Below are positions 1 through 11,666 of a stretch of DNA of 64,000 bases, piece by piece (position 1 is the stretch's first letter; every line of letters begins with the position of its first letter). The notes below the pieces were generated by a model. It was not told the origin of the DNA. It worked only from the letters and a program-made list of their open reading frames with translations, and made no database searches. The stretch spans positions 42,729,797 to 42,793,796 of the forward strand of contig CM045738.1 in assembly GCA_024760905.1 (NCBI GenBank), in the 5' to 3' direction. Source of the DNA: Plotosus lineatus (taxonomy: Eukaryota > Chordata > Actinopteri > Siluriformes > Plotosidae). Position numbers and translations under genes: made by a program.

Positions 1-8
1 CAGTGGAC

Positions 9-363
9 TATTTCAGATGAAGGGCAATGGTACCCTGGTGGTAAGGTGCTGGATCACTGATCCCAAGGTTGGGAGTTCAAGCCCCTCTCTCAACGAGTTG
101 TCCTTGTCCCCTCAGTGCAGCTAACTGGGTTATCAAAGGCCGTCCATGTCTCTCACTGTCTATGGTGTGAGGTTCATTTAAAAGAACCATTCGCCTTCGT
201 CAAGAGTAGCTGCATAGTTATCAGCGTTTTTCTGCCTTGCATTGGCCTGGCACACTGTCCAAGGTGTACTCTGCCCTCGCTCGGCTGAGGTGGGTGCCAG
301 CCTCCCTTGGACCCTAATTAGGACTAAGTGGTTCAGAAAATGAATGAATGTATTTCAGATGAA
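9..363 (+). repeat. SINE-A1 copy with 13-bp TSD
   Basis: This is a complete tRNA-headed SINE. The head has an A-box-like stretch near 28-45 and a B-box-like GGGAGTTCAAGCCCC near 70-85. The body contains the family block 'CTCACTGTCTATGGTG', and tail 1 ends in GAAAATGAATGAATG. The 13-mer TATTTCAGATGAA occurs at 9-21 and again at 351-363, which is a clean target-site duplication. Pol III internal promoters are inferred from the boxes, and activity is not shown. Confidence 0.88.
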
Positions 364-1345
364 CATAAAATATTAAGATTGATATATTTTTGACGATATA
401 ATGATGAAAAATCAAGATATTTCCACTTGGTATAGTATTTGCAGTGGACATGTTTGAAAATATTAACTGCATTTAGAATAAGCAGGAACTTAAAGGTTAT
501 TATGGGCTGGAGGAGAGTGGTGCCCATTGCACAGCATGTATGGACAGGCTTCTGAAGGCAGCAGGGGATTGGTGGCAAATGAAGCCCGAGGTGTGATGCA
601 ATGTGTAACAAAATATGTCAATGGGTAGGGGTAGCCCGCTGAGTGACACGGGGATGCTCTGACATGTGTGTGCTGCTCTCTGCTCTTAGTGGTGACATGA
701 CAAGACCAAAAATAAAGTCATGGAGAAGAAGTTGAGGTCTCCCCACTGTACGTGAGACTTCAGACACTCTCCGTGCTAATTAGATTAATTAATCGTGATT
801 CACTGAGAGACTTCCAAAGACTCTGTTTGGCATGCAATAGGTTGGGCTTATGATGAAGTCCAGCAACAGAAGATTCTGGAGACAAGCCCATATGACATGT
901 CTTTACTGATTGGATGCTTGTATAACATGCATACATCATAAATGATCAGTTTCCAACAAAGATTTACATGGAACACAAAGAAATTAAGCAGTGAAAATAA
1001 GGTCTAAATGTCCTTAATTAAAAAAAATAAATACACACACTGTTATCCTTTAAGGTGCATTTTCGTCTAATTGACAAAGCAACAACAACAACCAGGAAAT
1101 ACAGTGATATCTCTTGGAAATGAGATAGAATCAGTCAGGATTAGTTTTTAAAGCCAATTTCCTACTCCTGTATTAGTTACCGCTGCAGTAGGTACAATGA
1201 TCAGGAGAACAGGAACATATCGTACATGCGATTTGCAGGCAAGACAGCAGAACAGTTATGAAAACAAGTTGGCGACTATCAGCACAGACTCCGACAACAT
1301 GAACACTAAACAATAAATAAGTTCTAAATAATTTTTAAAGTGATC
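364..1345. other. Unique AT-rich DNA, no recognised feature
   Basis: I see no convincing exon, repeat family or RNA gene here. Short open frames exist, but none shows codon structure or family similarity that I recognise. Confidence 0.5.
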
Positions 1346-1360
1346 TGTGTGTGTGTATGT

Positions 1361-1448
<88 letters not shown>
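1346..1448. repeat. (GT)n-(GA)n compound microsatellite
   Basis: A GT dinucleotide tract with a few interruptions (TATG, GAGT) changes directly into a GA tract near 1412. The compound structure is visible directly. Confidence 0.95.
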
Positions 1449-1917
1449 AATGCGCTACCTTTGGATCATCTCTCTTGGAATCGTATGCCTTCTTCCATTT
1501 GTTAACTTTAGAGCTTAGAACTCCAGTTTTTGCTAATCAGTCTCACCTGTTTCTAAGAAGTTAGTCGTTTGTCGAATAAATGTTCCCTGTTATCATGCAG
1601 TATTGTTATTGTAAATGAAGTGGAGGAAGATTGGGGTATCAGTTGCCACTGTTAATGCTATCTTTGGACCCATGAACTAAGGAAGGCATATGGCCTGCTG
1701 GTCTGCAATGTCATAATGGGTTTGGTCCTCCATAAATTTAATTTTTACTTCCCTATCAGGTACTCAAATTAATTATTGATTATTAATGGCATCAATATGA
1801 ATATCAGTACAAATATTGTAATCGTTTTGGAATGAGGGATCCTGTTTCTTCATTTAAAGACCGTTTGTAATCCTGAAATGGAAAACTGTCCAATGAAGTC
1901 GCTTCCAATGAACAATT
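1449..1917. other. Unique DNA, nothing recognised
   Basis: No repeat family, exon or RNA gene is recognisable in this stretch. Confidence 0.45.
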
Positions 1918-1919
1918 TA

Positions 1920-2489
1920 CAGGGATCCCTCACTTTCCATGGTTAATGGGGACCATGGACCCCCCCCCCCACCACCACCACCACCCCGCAACCCCCGATT
2001 TCCATGAAGTAGGATCGACCACCCCTGACTAATGTATATGTACTTGTATATGTGTATATAATATCAATAAATACACATTTAAAACTATAAATGCTTATAA
2101 TAATAATAATTAAACATTCAAAAATAATACATAAGCTGTAAATAAAATATAAATACACTCATACAGATGTGCGTGCACACACGCACACACAAACACATAC
2201 ACACACAGACGCATGCACACACACAGAGACACACACAGACACTCAGATGCGAACCTCACATAAAAATATAAGTAGTTTTGTTGGGGGGGTTTGGGTTGTT
2301 TTTTTTGTTTTTGTTTGTTTGTTTTTTTTTTTTTTTTTTTGCATAATTGGCCTTATTTTGCAGCATTTTCCTTAACTTTTTTTTCCCCTATTTTTCCTTA
2401 ATTTCCTTATTTTTTGATGAATATTTTTGATAAACCCGCGATACACTGAAGCTGCAGAAACTGAAGCACGAAGTAGCGAGGGATCACTG
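1920..2489 (-). mobile_element. MITE-1 copy 1 (TA-flanked)
   Basis: The ends are CAGGGATCCCTCACTTTCC and the complement of GTAGCGAGGGATCACTG, flanked by TA on both sides (1918-1919, 2490-2491). The interior carries the family's hallmark stretches: AATATCAATAAATACA, CACATAAAAAT, a TTTTGTTGGGGGG run and the CTTAATTTCCTTATTTTTT block. No transposase is encoded, so it is a non-autonomous element. The TA duplication places it in the Tc1/mariner/pogo superfamily; the exact clade is inference. Orientation is arbitrary and taken from the commoner GTGATCCCTCGCTAC end. Confidence 0.85.
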
Positions 2490-2579
2490 TAATTTAAGTT
2501 GTGAATTATTATACCTATAGAAGAACAGTTGTTATGATGTACTGTACCATTTAATTGTATGATTTATTGCACCATTTAA

Positions 2580-2760
2580 TTACTGGATCATTTTTAAGAC
2601 GATTCATGGATGTGGTGAAGGAGGACATGAAGGCAGTTGGTGTAAGAGAAAAAGATGCAGAGAATAGGGTGAGATGGAGGCAGATGATTCGCTGTGGCGA
2701 CCCCTGAAGGGAAAAGCCGAAAGAACAAGAAGAAGAAGAAGAAGATTTATTGGATAATTT
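2580..2760 (+). mobile_element. RTE LINE 3'-end fragment with imperfect TSD
   Basis: The fragment covers only the last ~35 codons of the RTE frame (ATTCATGGATGTGGTGAAGG to GGCGACCCCTGA) plus the short 3' UTR and a (GAA)n tail. It is flanked by TTACTGGATCATTTTT and TTATTGGATAATTTTT, a diverged target-site duplication. It is a typical 5'-truncated retrotransposition product. The extra base changes relative to copy A suggest an older insertion. Confidence 0.85.
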
Positions 2761-3643
2761 TTGTCATGTATGAGGAGTTTATTCCCTGAAGTGAGTGTAA
2801 GATTAGTTTATTTTGGCTTTCACACTCTAAGCATTGGAACAAAATGTCAAACCATGAAAAAAACCCCAAAATGGCCATTCTAAGCGATGGGAGGGGCCTT
2901 GAGTCAGGGTCAACTTGAGGCATGCTGGGACAAGTTGAGACATAATGTCATGATAGACCAATCAGAGTTGAATGCACACTAGATAAGACTACCATGGAGA
3001 CATGTAGAAGTCAGTCATGAGCGTGAGGAGGAAGTTTGGGAATTGAATCAGAGCTGGAGGCTTATATAGACGTGTCTCTTGGAACAGCTTTTCTTGAATG
3101 GCAACATCCCAAAGATATTCTAAAATAAAAGTAGGATATATACAGATACATAAGAGAAAGTCTTCAAAATACTGTTTAGTATAAAACAAAACCAACCGAG
3201 TGACTTCATGTCATATTATGAAAAAAAACAAACCTCGGTGAATCTAAAGTCTGCACTGGGCACACTGGGCATAAGGCAGAAATATATCTTGGAAGGACAC
3301 CAAGCCTTTGCAGGGCATCATAAACACACTCTTTCACAACTAGAAGCAATTTTAAATCAAGACTTTTCTTGAAGGAGATTTTTGGAAGGTGGAAGAAACA
3401 TCTCACAGACAAAAACTCGGCCCTACAATTCACAAATAGATATAGTATGGCTAAAAATAATCTAACATATATAGCACCTAAAAATAATCTAAAGCACATC
3501 TATAAAAGTTGCACACGTTTTTCTCATGAAAACCGTTGATTTTGATTCAGTACCATATGATTTTGGTTAGATGCCAACTTTGTTTCAGTGTCTATATGTG
3601 ACCTCTATAAGAGTATAAGAAACTATATAAATATACTATATAG

Positions 3644-3649
<6 letters not shown>
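2761..3649. other. Unique DNA, nothing recognised
   Basis: No repeat family or exon is recognisable. A short (TA)n tract follows at about 3650-3676. Confidence 0.4.
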
Positions 3650-3676
<27 letters not shown>

Positions 3677-3768
3677 AGCTATAAGAGTCTGCTGATACTA
3701 TTTAAAAATTACACTTAAAAATGATGTGTTATACCAGCAAAGATGTCGTCTGTACTATGAGAAATTTC

Positions 3769-4109
<341 letters not shown>

Positions 4110-4116
4110 CTATATA

Positions 4117-4373
4117 TTCATTCATTGATTTTCTGAACTGATTAATCCTAATTAGGGTCACATGGAGGCTGGTGCCTATGTCAGCTGACTCTGGGCGAAG
4201 GCGGAGTACGCTCTGAACAGCTCATCAGGCCATCTCAGTGCAGAAACACACTGACAACTATGCAGCCTACTCTTGACAAAAGTCAGCAATGTTTTTTTTA
4301 CATGTCTCGCACCATAGACAGTGAGAGATAAGGCCAGCCTTTGATAACCCAGTTTGCTGCGCAGGGGCAAACT
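4117..4373 (-). repeat. SINE-A1 copy lacking its head
   Basis: On the minus strand the body and tail 1 are present (TTCATTCATTGATTTTCTGA, CCTAATTAGGGTCAC, CCATAGACAGTGAGAGA). The tRNA-like head is absent. Confidence 0.82.
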
Positions 4374-4395
4374 ATATATATATATATAAATTCCA

Positions 4396-4560
4396 CATTA
4401 AGAAATAATTCTTTTACATCAAATCATGTGTCCCACAATTATTAGCACTCCTGATATTATACAACCGCCTTTTTCCAACAAGTAACAAATTAATGGCAAA
4501 ATATTTATCCAGAGCATTCTTTTCCATACCATTTATGTTTTGCAGCTGTTTGCTGCCCCC
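4396..4560. mobile_element. Terminal fragment of Tc1-like element family
   Basis: CACAATTATTAGCACTCCTG and ACAACCGCCTTTTTCCAAC match the left interior of the Tc1-like element at 16916-18608, where CACAATTATTAGCACCCCTG and the same ACAACCGCC block occur. No coding sequence remains. It may be a relic or a non-autonomous end piece. Confidence 0.6.
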
Positions 4561-4579
4561 TTCCATATTTTTAGATATA

Positions 4580-5106
4580 CAGTGATCTCTCGATCCTTTG
4601 CGCTTCAGTTCCTTCGGCTTCAGTGAATCATGGGTTTTTCAAAAATATTCATTGAAAAATAAAAAAATAAGGAAATTAAGGAAAAATAGGGGAAAAGGTT
4701 AAGGAAAATGTTTCAAAACAAAGCCAATTATGCAAAAAAAAAAAAACAAAAAAAAACCAAAAAGACAAAAATACCAAAACAAACAAACAAAAATAAAACA
4801 ACCCAAAACCCCCCAACAAAACTACTTACATTTTTTATGTGAGGTTCACATCTGTGTGTGTGCAAGCGTGTATCTGTAAGTGTGTGTATTTACATTTTAT
4901 TTACATCTTATGCATTATTTTTGAATGTTTAATTGTTATTATAAGCATTTATAGTGTTGAATATGTATTTATTGATATTATATAAACATACAATAACGTA
5001 TATGTCAATCAGGGGGTGGGGTGGGGGTGTCAATCCTACTTTGTGGAAATTCAGCGTTCGTGGAGGGTCTGGGTCTCCATTAAATGCGACAAGTAAGGGT
5101 TCACTG
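4580..5106 (+). mobile_element. MITE-1 copy 2
   Basis: It starts CAGTGATCTCTCGATCC after TA (4578-4579) and ends AGTAAGGGTTCACTG before TA (5107-5108). It has the same interior blocks as the other MITE-1 copies: AAAATATTCATTGAAAAAT, CCCAACAAAACTACTTAC, TATGTATTTATTGATATTA. There is no nested insertion, so it is one of the cleanest templates for a consensus. Confidence 0.85.
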
Positions 5107-5108
5107 TA

Positions 5109-5457
5109 TTGCTGCTATCAATTTTTAAAATTTCACATCCAAATCAAAATTTCAAAATCAAAATTTCACATTTCACAAAAATTCTAACATTTGATTTTTT
5201 TTCTATGCTCTATTGTGAATGAAATTTGGGTTCATGAGATCTGAAGATTGTTGAATTTTGTTCTTATTTACGTTTTACACAGCACCCCAACTTTTTGTAA
5301 TTAAGGTTACAAAATTATGCCATCAGTCACTTCAAGTGGGAATTAAAAAAAAAGGTATTCGCAGTCATGGCAACCCGGCAACACTGGCGACTAGGTGGTC
5401 TTGTTGTCAGGGCTGCATCAGGACACATTTGCAGTCAGACTGTAAATATACCCTGGC
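5109..5457. other. Unique AT-rich DNA
   Basis: It contains short tandem AAAATTTCACATC-like repetition around 5130-5180. Nothing else is recognised. Confidence 0.4.
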
Positions 5458-5680
5458 CACGTGTATCATATAATGTCTTCTTCTTCTTCTTTTCTTTTCG
5501 GCTGTTCCCTTCAGTGGTCGCCACAGCAAAGGATCTGCCTCCATCTCACCCTATCCTCTGCATCTTCTACTCTTACTCCAACGACCTTCATGTTCGCCTT
5601 CACCACATCCATAAATCTTCTCTTTGGTCTTCCTCTGGGCCTTCTGCCTGGTAGTTCCAACACGTGTATCATATAATGTC
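5458..5680 (-). mobile_element. RTE 3'-end insertion with perfect 20-bp TSD
   Basis: A 183-bp minus-strand RTE 3' fragment (5478-5660) runs from a (GAA)n tail to the GTTGGAACTACCAGGCAGAA coding block. Flanking it is the perfect 20-mer CACGTGTATCATATAATGTC at 5458-5477 and 5661-5680. The short length, 5' truncation and long TSD are diagnostic of target-primed reverse transcription by this LINE family. The perfect duplication suggests a recent insertion. Confidence 0.95.
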
Positions 5681-6155
5681 AGATCTGAAAAGCACCTTGA
5701 ATTAATTTTAACACTGATGTCTGCTGTGTGTTTATTCAGAATTAATACCATTCTCATTAACAAAACTATTAGCACTCCATGCTCTTTCCTGATATTTATG
5801 TAGTCTTGGGAAACATTGCTTCTTTACAACTGTCTGAAATACAACAAATCTCAGGGTTGTTATGTATTCCACTCACCACTGTGTTCAGCTTCCAGCACTG
5901 TGCTGTCTGACAAGATTCAATCTGTGAACACTAGAAGAAAAACACCACTATAGTTTTGATTTGGCTCTTCAGAAAGCCATCAGGACTGACTTAGCTCTTC
6001 TTCCAGCAATTCTTATTCATTGTCTCTCGCAGCAGTGCTGGAAATAATGCTGTGATGTTATTGGGCATGCTTTTAAAATTTGCTCGTTGTCTTTCCTTTC
6101 AAAGAAGTAATCAGTTGTTTCTCATTATATTTTTGTCTTGTCTTGTTCATTTTCA

Positions 6156-6283
6156 GGCTGGCTTTGTGATTTGAGAGCCATTGTCCTGAAATCTCGATCA
6201 GTGATGAGCCTTTTGAGCTGTTTGTTTTGCATGTGGGCTAATGTTGGAGACAACACTGGGATCGATTTAAAGTTTCCTGCCGG
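6156..6283 (+). other. Possible orphan exon (weak)
   Basis: A strong acceptor-like TCATTTTCAG precedes an open stretch ending at a GTAAAC donor-like site near 6284. The frame is open through both signals, but I recognise no family. It could be a lone exon of an unseen gene or chance. The rest of 5681-6630 shows nothing recognisable. Confidence 0.15.
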
Positions 6284-6631
6284 TAAACATCTATTATTAA
6301 TAATTTATTATGAACACTCTATTGAACTTCACAAAGTTTTACTTGCATTTAAAAATATGCAGAATATGGACTTGGGTGCACATGTATAAGAACAGACCAG
6401 ACCTACCATTATTTAACCATTATTTAATGTTGTTTTAATTTAGCAAATGAATATTTATGTAAATTTCACATCATGGGCGTCTCTCTGAATGATAAGTCTG
6501 TTAATACATATAGGTAGCATTTTCCTAAATCAGCAAGAGCTGGTAAAACAAATACATTTGTGGTTGTAAGTTGTTCTGTGCTCTAGCAGTGCTTCTTGAT
6601 CAAGTATTTTGTGCTCTAAAATAAATGTTGT

Positions 6632-6870
6632 TCTATCCGAACGCCTCCCTGGTGTGGTGCTTCGGGCATGTCTAACCAGGAAGAGACCCCCGGGTCGACC
6701 TAGAACACACTGGCGGGATTATGTCTCTCAGCTTGTCTGGGAACTCCTCATTGTCCCCCTGGAAGAGCTGGAGGATGTAGCTGTGGAGAGGGATGTCTGG
6801 ACCTCTTTGATTAAGTTGCTGCCCCCGCGGCCCGACCACGGATTAAGTGGAAGAAGATGAGATAAGATGA
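6632..6870 (+). mobile_element. 3' coding fragment of a second non-LTR retrotransposon
   Basis: The frame encodes GRPRTHWRDYVSQLVWE followed by PLEELEDVAVERDVW and LLPPRP. I recognise this as the C-terminal tail of teleost LINE polyproteins of the Rex1/CR1/L2 broad group. It ends at GGAAGAAGATGAGATAAGATG. It differs in sequence from the RTE family elsewhere in the window. No RT domain is left. Clade assignment is from memory of the motif and uncertain. Confidence 0.6.
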
Positions 6871-6880
6871 GAAATACAGT

Positions 6881-7014
6881 TGCTCTCTCATTGGCTGTCT
6901 CCCAACATCCCACCCTGCTGGCCTACCACTATGCTAGCTACCGCTAGGAGGGATGATGCAGCTCCCTCCCATTGACTATCTCTCAACATCCTGCCCTGCT
7001 GGGCTCAGGCTTTT
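6881..7014. repeat. Diverged tandem duplication (~75 bp unit)
   Basis: GCTCTCTCATTGGCTGTCTC...CACCCTGCTGG and GCTCCCTCCCATTGACTATC...GCCCTGCTGG are two related units side by side. Confidence 0.6.
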
Positions 7015-7034
7015 AACCTTCCATAAATATTTGT

Positions 7035-7064
7035 AAGATTATAACTCTGCTAAGAAGATATGGT

Positions 7065-7158
<94 letters not shown>

Positions 7159-7269
7159 GTGATCCCTTTCACTGGGAATCACACACACATGTGTGATTCC
7201 CAGTGAAAGGGATTCCCGGTGCCATTGTCATTGTAATATTATAACTCTGCTAAGAAGATATGGTCAACA
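7035..7269. repeat. (CA)n plus hairpin bracketed by a ~30-bp direct repeat
   Basis: TATAACTCTGCTAAGAAGAT, extending to ATGGTTAAC or ATGGTCAAC, occurs at both ends. Between the repeats lie a (CA)n tract (about 7068-7155) and an inverted repeat built on GATCCCTTTCACTGGGAATC and its complement. Confidence 0.8.
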
Positions 7270-7315
7270 TGAAGTAAGTATCTTAAAAGTTATGCTTTTA
7301 TAATTTTTAAACAGT

Positions 7316-7440
7316 AGTCGTGGGTGCCTTGGAACGAATCACGCGTTTTACATGTAAAATGTGCCTCTACTTACGAAAACTCCAGGTTCCGAAAAAGGCG
7401 CTGAAACGGATTAATTTTGTTAGAAGGGGGCCGACTGTAA
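7316..7440 (-). mobile_element. Terminal part of MITE-2
   Basis: It shares CGCGTTTTACATGTAAAA, the CTTACGAAA-type block, GGTTCCGAAAAAGGCGC and the GGGGGCCGACTGTA end with the left end of MITE-2 at 13678, in opposite orientation. Only one terminus is visible. Confidence 0.7.
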
Positions 7441-7939
7441 ATGTTGTTCTATAGCATGGTTTTGCTTGTGAAAATTGGTGCCATTTTAGATGTAATTTCA
7501 CAGTACAGTTATATGTTTTCAATACAGTTATATTATTTCAGAATAATAGGTCGTAATTTGGAGATGTAACCATATAACAAGCATTCCGAACATCAGCGCT
7601 GGAGGCCAAAGTCCACCAAGACGAGGTAATCTTTCTGCTTATTTAGAGATTTGTAATCCTGATAATTAAAGGATGAGAAGAAGCAGGTCTCCCTGAACAA
7701 AGAAAATAATCAAATTGGGGTGGAGACCAAGGTCTGTTATGTCACAGATCATAGAAGGCACTTAGTATTTGACTTCAATAAGGACATTTTCGTGGGTTTT
7801 TCCCTTCAAGTGTGTAAATTGAGTTGATATGTGACAGATTTTATGGGATGATTTTTGACTCATAACAGTTCACAACAGATACAGCTTTCACTATCCAGCA
7901 AGATACCATATTATTTCATAAAAGTTATTATCTCTGCTG
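7441..7939. other. Unique DNA, nothing recognised
   Basis: No exon, repeat family or RNA gene is evident. Confidence 0.4.
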
Positions 7940-8335
7940 TTTAGGTTATGTTTTTCAGAGATGAAAATGTTGAGGTTCTCTTTGGGAGTAACGAGGATGG
8001 ATAGAATTAGGAATGAGGGCATCAGAGCAACAGCACATGTAAGAGGTTTCGGAGACAAAGTCAGAGAGGCTAGATTGAGATGGTTTGGACATGTACAGAG
8101 GAGGGATAGTGAGTATATTGGTAGTAGGATGCCGAGGTTGGAACTACCAGGCAGAAGGCCTAGAGGAAGACCAAAGAGAAGATTTATGGATGTGGTGAAG
8201 GAAGACATGAAGGTAGTTGGTGTAAGAGAAGAAGATGCAGAGGATGGGGTGAGATGGAGGAAGATGATTCGCTGTGGCGACCCCTGAAGGGAACAGCCAA
8301 AAGGAAGAGGAGAAGAAGATTTAGGTTATGTTTTT
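7940..8335 (+). mobile_element. RTE 3' insertion with perfect 16-bp TSD
   Basis: The last ~110 codons of the RTE frame (from ATGAAAATGTTGAGGTTCTC to GGCGACCCCTGA) are followed by a short 3' UTR and a GAAGAAGA tail. TTTAGGTTATGTTTTT is repeated perfectly at 7940-7955 and 8320-8335. The remaining coding piece is open end to end ([32 protein letters not shown]), so the copy is young, but it is only a C-terminal fragment. Confidence 0.95.
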
Positions 8336-8705
8336 GATTTGGTTTGTAGGTTTTTTGGGGCAGATATGCAGAAAAAGTTATGAGTAGATTCGTATGAAAT
8401 TTCTACTCGAGGTGAGGCTTTGGAAAAGGAAGCCTCCAATAAAATTTGAAAAATTATGCAGATCAAAATCTAGATCAAAGATTCTTTAACATTGTGAGAA
8501 AGTGAGTGATATTTGACATTCTGGTTCATTTAGGGGATTGCTGGGCCTGGTGGAGGTTTGTGCTCTCAAAGTGCTTCTTCTGCTTGTTAGTATTTTTGCT
8601 GATAAAAAAAAAAACGATAAAGTCCTTTGAACTTTGAAGGATACGCTACACCAATTTGTATTTGTGGTGCGAAACCAAATTCATAAACCCCAAGGTTTTC
8701 TTTTT
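8336..8705. other. Unique DNA
   Basis: No recognised feature. Confidence 0.4.
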
Positions 8706-8710
8706 CTTTT

Positions 8711-8868
8711 TCAAGAGTTGGCTGCATTACCATTAGCGTGTTTCTGCCTTGCAATGGCCTGGCGAGCAGTCCAGGGTGTACTCTGCCCTCACCCAGAATC
8801 GGATGAGATGGGTGGAGCCTCCACATGACCCTAATTAAGGTTAAGTGGCTCAGAAAATGAATGAATAA
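8711..8868 (+). repeat. SINE-A1 3' fragment
   Basis: The end of the body and tail 1 are present (TGGCCTGGCGAGCAGTCC, CCCTAATTAAGGTTAAGTGG, AAAATGAATGAAT). The head and most of the body are missing. Confidence 0.8.
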
Positions 8869-10002
8869 AAGTAAGAATTATTTAATTATGTAAAAAAAAA
8901 TCAGCATGTTTAAAGACTTTTATCTTGCACATCTCCCATGTTATCTCACACTTATTGTTTGTTCACACTACAAAATACAACTAACATTTATTTTTACATG
9001 ATAGAAAGAATTTCATTGCAAGTCTTTGCTCCGTTTTATCTTATGCTATTTTAGGATGTTTATATGTGTAAGAATTCGTGAGAAGACTAAAATGAGATCC
9101 CTCTTCTGGAACCAGACATTGACGCCACAGCTAGCAGCAATCTGGAGTTTTAAAAACACATCTGACCTGAAGGAGAGAGAGATGCTGACTCTAGGTTATG
9201 TACTGTCATGTCCCCTGAGCAGTTCTATGTCTCATTAGGAAAGCGGTTAATGAGCATGAGAACAACCGAGGCACTGACATCAAACCCCCATAAGTCATAT
9301 TTCATGAAATGGGGTTTTTGATCTCAGTGCCTCAATACGAACCAAAGTTTTCAGTCATGTCCGCCTAGTTCCTTTTGAAAATCTCCCACACTCTTTGAAA
9401 CATCGTGTTGCTTTAACAATAGCGAAACACGTACGATATTAGACGGAGCACTCTGCATGCTGAAAAAAGAAATATGCTTTGTGTATGCGTGGGAGAAAAT
9501 AAAGGTCTCCGGAGAGCTTCATAAGAAGCTAAAATGTGTTTAAGAGGCAACCTCAGCACTTACTGAAGAGACACGGGTTATATCGCTTTGTCCTATGATG
9601 TGCATTATCCTTCCACTGCATTTATTTTGCCTTTTAGGAAATATTCAATTCACATTTGCATCGGCACTGGTTTTTAAAAGTATCTAAATAGTTAATATAT
9701 ATATTTAAACTTTTCGGTCATTTCAAACCTTTTACCCACCCACACTATATTTATTTAGCCGAGAACACAAGCCCTTTGTTTATGTGCTGTTGGTGCTTGA
9801 AATGTTTATCGTAGGAATTTTTATATACCTTGATGGACTCTTGGGCAAACTCTTTGTCAGTCTACATGTAAGTCTTAGTCTTCGTCAACTGCACCAGAGA
9901 CCCTAAAATCTGTAAAAGTCCATGAATAAGACAACATGTACAGCGTTAATACATTATATTAGCACAAAGATTCAATATTCTCTTCATTGTCTGTCCTGTA
10001 GT
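8869..10002. other. Unique DNA, nothing recognised
   Basis: No exon-like structure with recognisable protein similarity and no repeat family could be assigned. Confidence 0.4.
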
Positions 10003-10114
10003 GCAGTGATCCCAAATCTTTTTATCACCGCGGACCGGTCAACACCTGACAATTTTACCACGGTGGGGGGTGGGGGTGGGGGTTGGTTGGTTATTTGGGG
10101 TTGGGTCCATATCA

Positions 10115-10357
10115 ATTGTGAGGCGCTCCACTGAATGTAGGCGCTTGCCGCAAGTGACGTGTGGTGCTAGTGAGACAAAGTGCGGCTTATCCAGACTTCT
10201 GATCTTTCAAGTGAGCAAGTGATGGTTGAGTACTAAACAAGTATTCAACGCGCACTTGCTCACTTGAAAGATCGGAAGTTCGAATAAGCCACGCTTTGTC
10301 TCACAAGCACCACACGTCCCTTGCGACAAGCGCCTACATTCAATGGAGCGCCTCACA
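10115..10357. repeat. Long palindrome (hairpin element)
   Basis: Arms of about 105 bp begin GTGAGGCGCTCCACTGAATG and end with its complement CATTCAATGGAGCGCCTCAC. The loop contains GTTGAGTACTAAACAAGTAT. Arm-to-arm identity is high. A related stem and the same loop words occur at 14285-14525. Confidence 0.88.
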
Positions 10358-10360
10358 ATG

Positions 10361-10409
<49 letters not shown>
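10361..10409. repeat. (TTA)n microsatellite
   Basis: A pure trinucleotide tract directly abuts the palindrome. Confidence 0.95.
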
Positions 10410-10412
<3 letters not shown>

Positions 10413-10427
10413 CTACTACTACTATAG

Positions 10428-10765
10428 GGGCAATGATGGCCTAGTGGTATAGGGTGCTGGATCACTAATCCAAAGGTTGGGGGTTTGAGTCCCACTCTCC
10501 ACAGGGTTGTCACTATTTCCTCAAGTGCAGCTAACTGGCTTATCAGAGTCCGGCCATGTCTCTCACTGTCTATGGGGTGAGGTTCATTTAAAAGAACCAT
10601 TGCTGACTTTGGACAAGAGTAAGCTGCAAAGCTGTCAGTTGTCCAGTTGTAGCCTGGCGGGCTGTCCAGGGTGTACTCTGCCCTCTCTCGGAGTTGGCTG
10701 GGATGGGCGTCAGCCTCCCCGCAACCCTAATTATGATTAAGCGGTTACAGAAAATGAACTTAACT
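10428..10765 (+). repeat. SINE-A1 full-length copy
   Basis: The head GATGGCCTAGTGGTATAGGG (A-box-like) and GGGTTTGAGTCCC (B-box-like) are followed by the family body and tail 1 ending GGTTACAGAAAATGAACTTA. (ACT)n and (AAT)n tracts follow at 10771-10838. Confidence 0.88.
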
Positions 10766-10767
10766 GA

Positions 10768-10839
<72 letters not shown>

Positions 10840-11226
10840 CAACTCCATGAGTGTTATTTTTCAGCAGCTGAAATAAAGCTGGTTGGGAAGTAGAGCTTGA
10901 ATTCTTCTTAAAAAAATCCCCACAGGTGATGGTGCACCAGCTGGGAGAATAAAGGCTCAGATTCAGTCTCACCTGAAATCCTCACTCATGTCTGAAACAT
11001 GCCCAACACGCCGTCCCCTTGTGGGTTACATTTTAGCGCTCAAATAACCGACATGTAACCGAGAGAATTCGGTCATTTTTCAAAATAAAAGATTTTTCAA
11101 AAATAAAGATGGTTCAGACTCAGGTAATAAATAAAACAGAAATAATTTGTTTTTTTTCTGTGGCCCGGTACCAATTGAGCCACGGACCTGTACCGATCTG
11201 CGGACCGGTGGTTGGGGTCCCTTGCT

Positions 11227-11665
11227 GTATTGTATGAGTTTAGAATTGATCATCCACCCATGCTGCATTCACAAATAAAACATTACACATACCTAAAAGA
11301 CCGGACAGTGCAGCTACAGGGGACAAGAGACAAATCTAAAATCACCATAATAGTCACATACATTGAAAAGTATGGACACGGCATGACAAGAGCTAGTGAT
11401 CTATCATGTGTTATATTGGAGGGCTGAGTGGAGGGGACTAGAGATCAAGAGTTAGGCCTAGACGGAGATGCATGAATGGATGATGTCTCAGACTGGACAG
11501 GCCAGTAATAGAGATAAAAGAGTATTCTCAACCTCCTCTCTTATGGCAGAAGATAATAACCAGTATGAGGCACACTAGATGGATCGCGATGTGATTATCC
11601 CATTGACTTGCCCTGGGGCAGTCAGCTCATAGGTGGATGGGAAAATAGACTATTATAGACTCTGC
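11227..11665. other. Unique DNA
   Basis: No recognised feature. Confidence 0.4.
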
Positions 11666-11666
11666 T

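Larger units (their letters stand above)
10003..11226. mobile_element. hAT-like DNA transposon remnant with nested insertions
   Basis: The left end CAGTGATCCCAAATC...CGCGGACCGG and the right end (complement) CAGCAAGGGACCCCAACCAC...GGTCCGCAG are inverted relatives. They resemble the CAGTGGTCCCCAACC/GGACCGG termini of vertebrate hAT elements. The interior is filled by a long palindrome (10115-10357), a (TTA)n tract, a SINE-A1 and (ACT)n/(AAT)n tracts. No transposase frame is left. Superfamily assignment rests on terminal similarity only. Confidence 0.6.
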
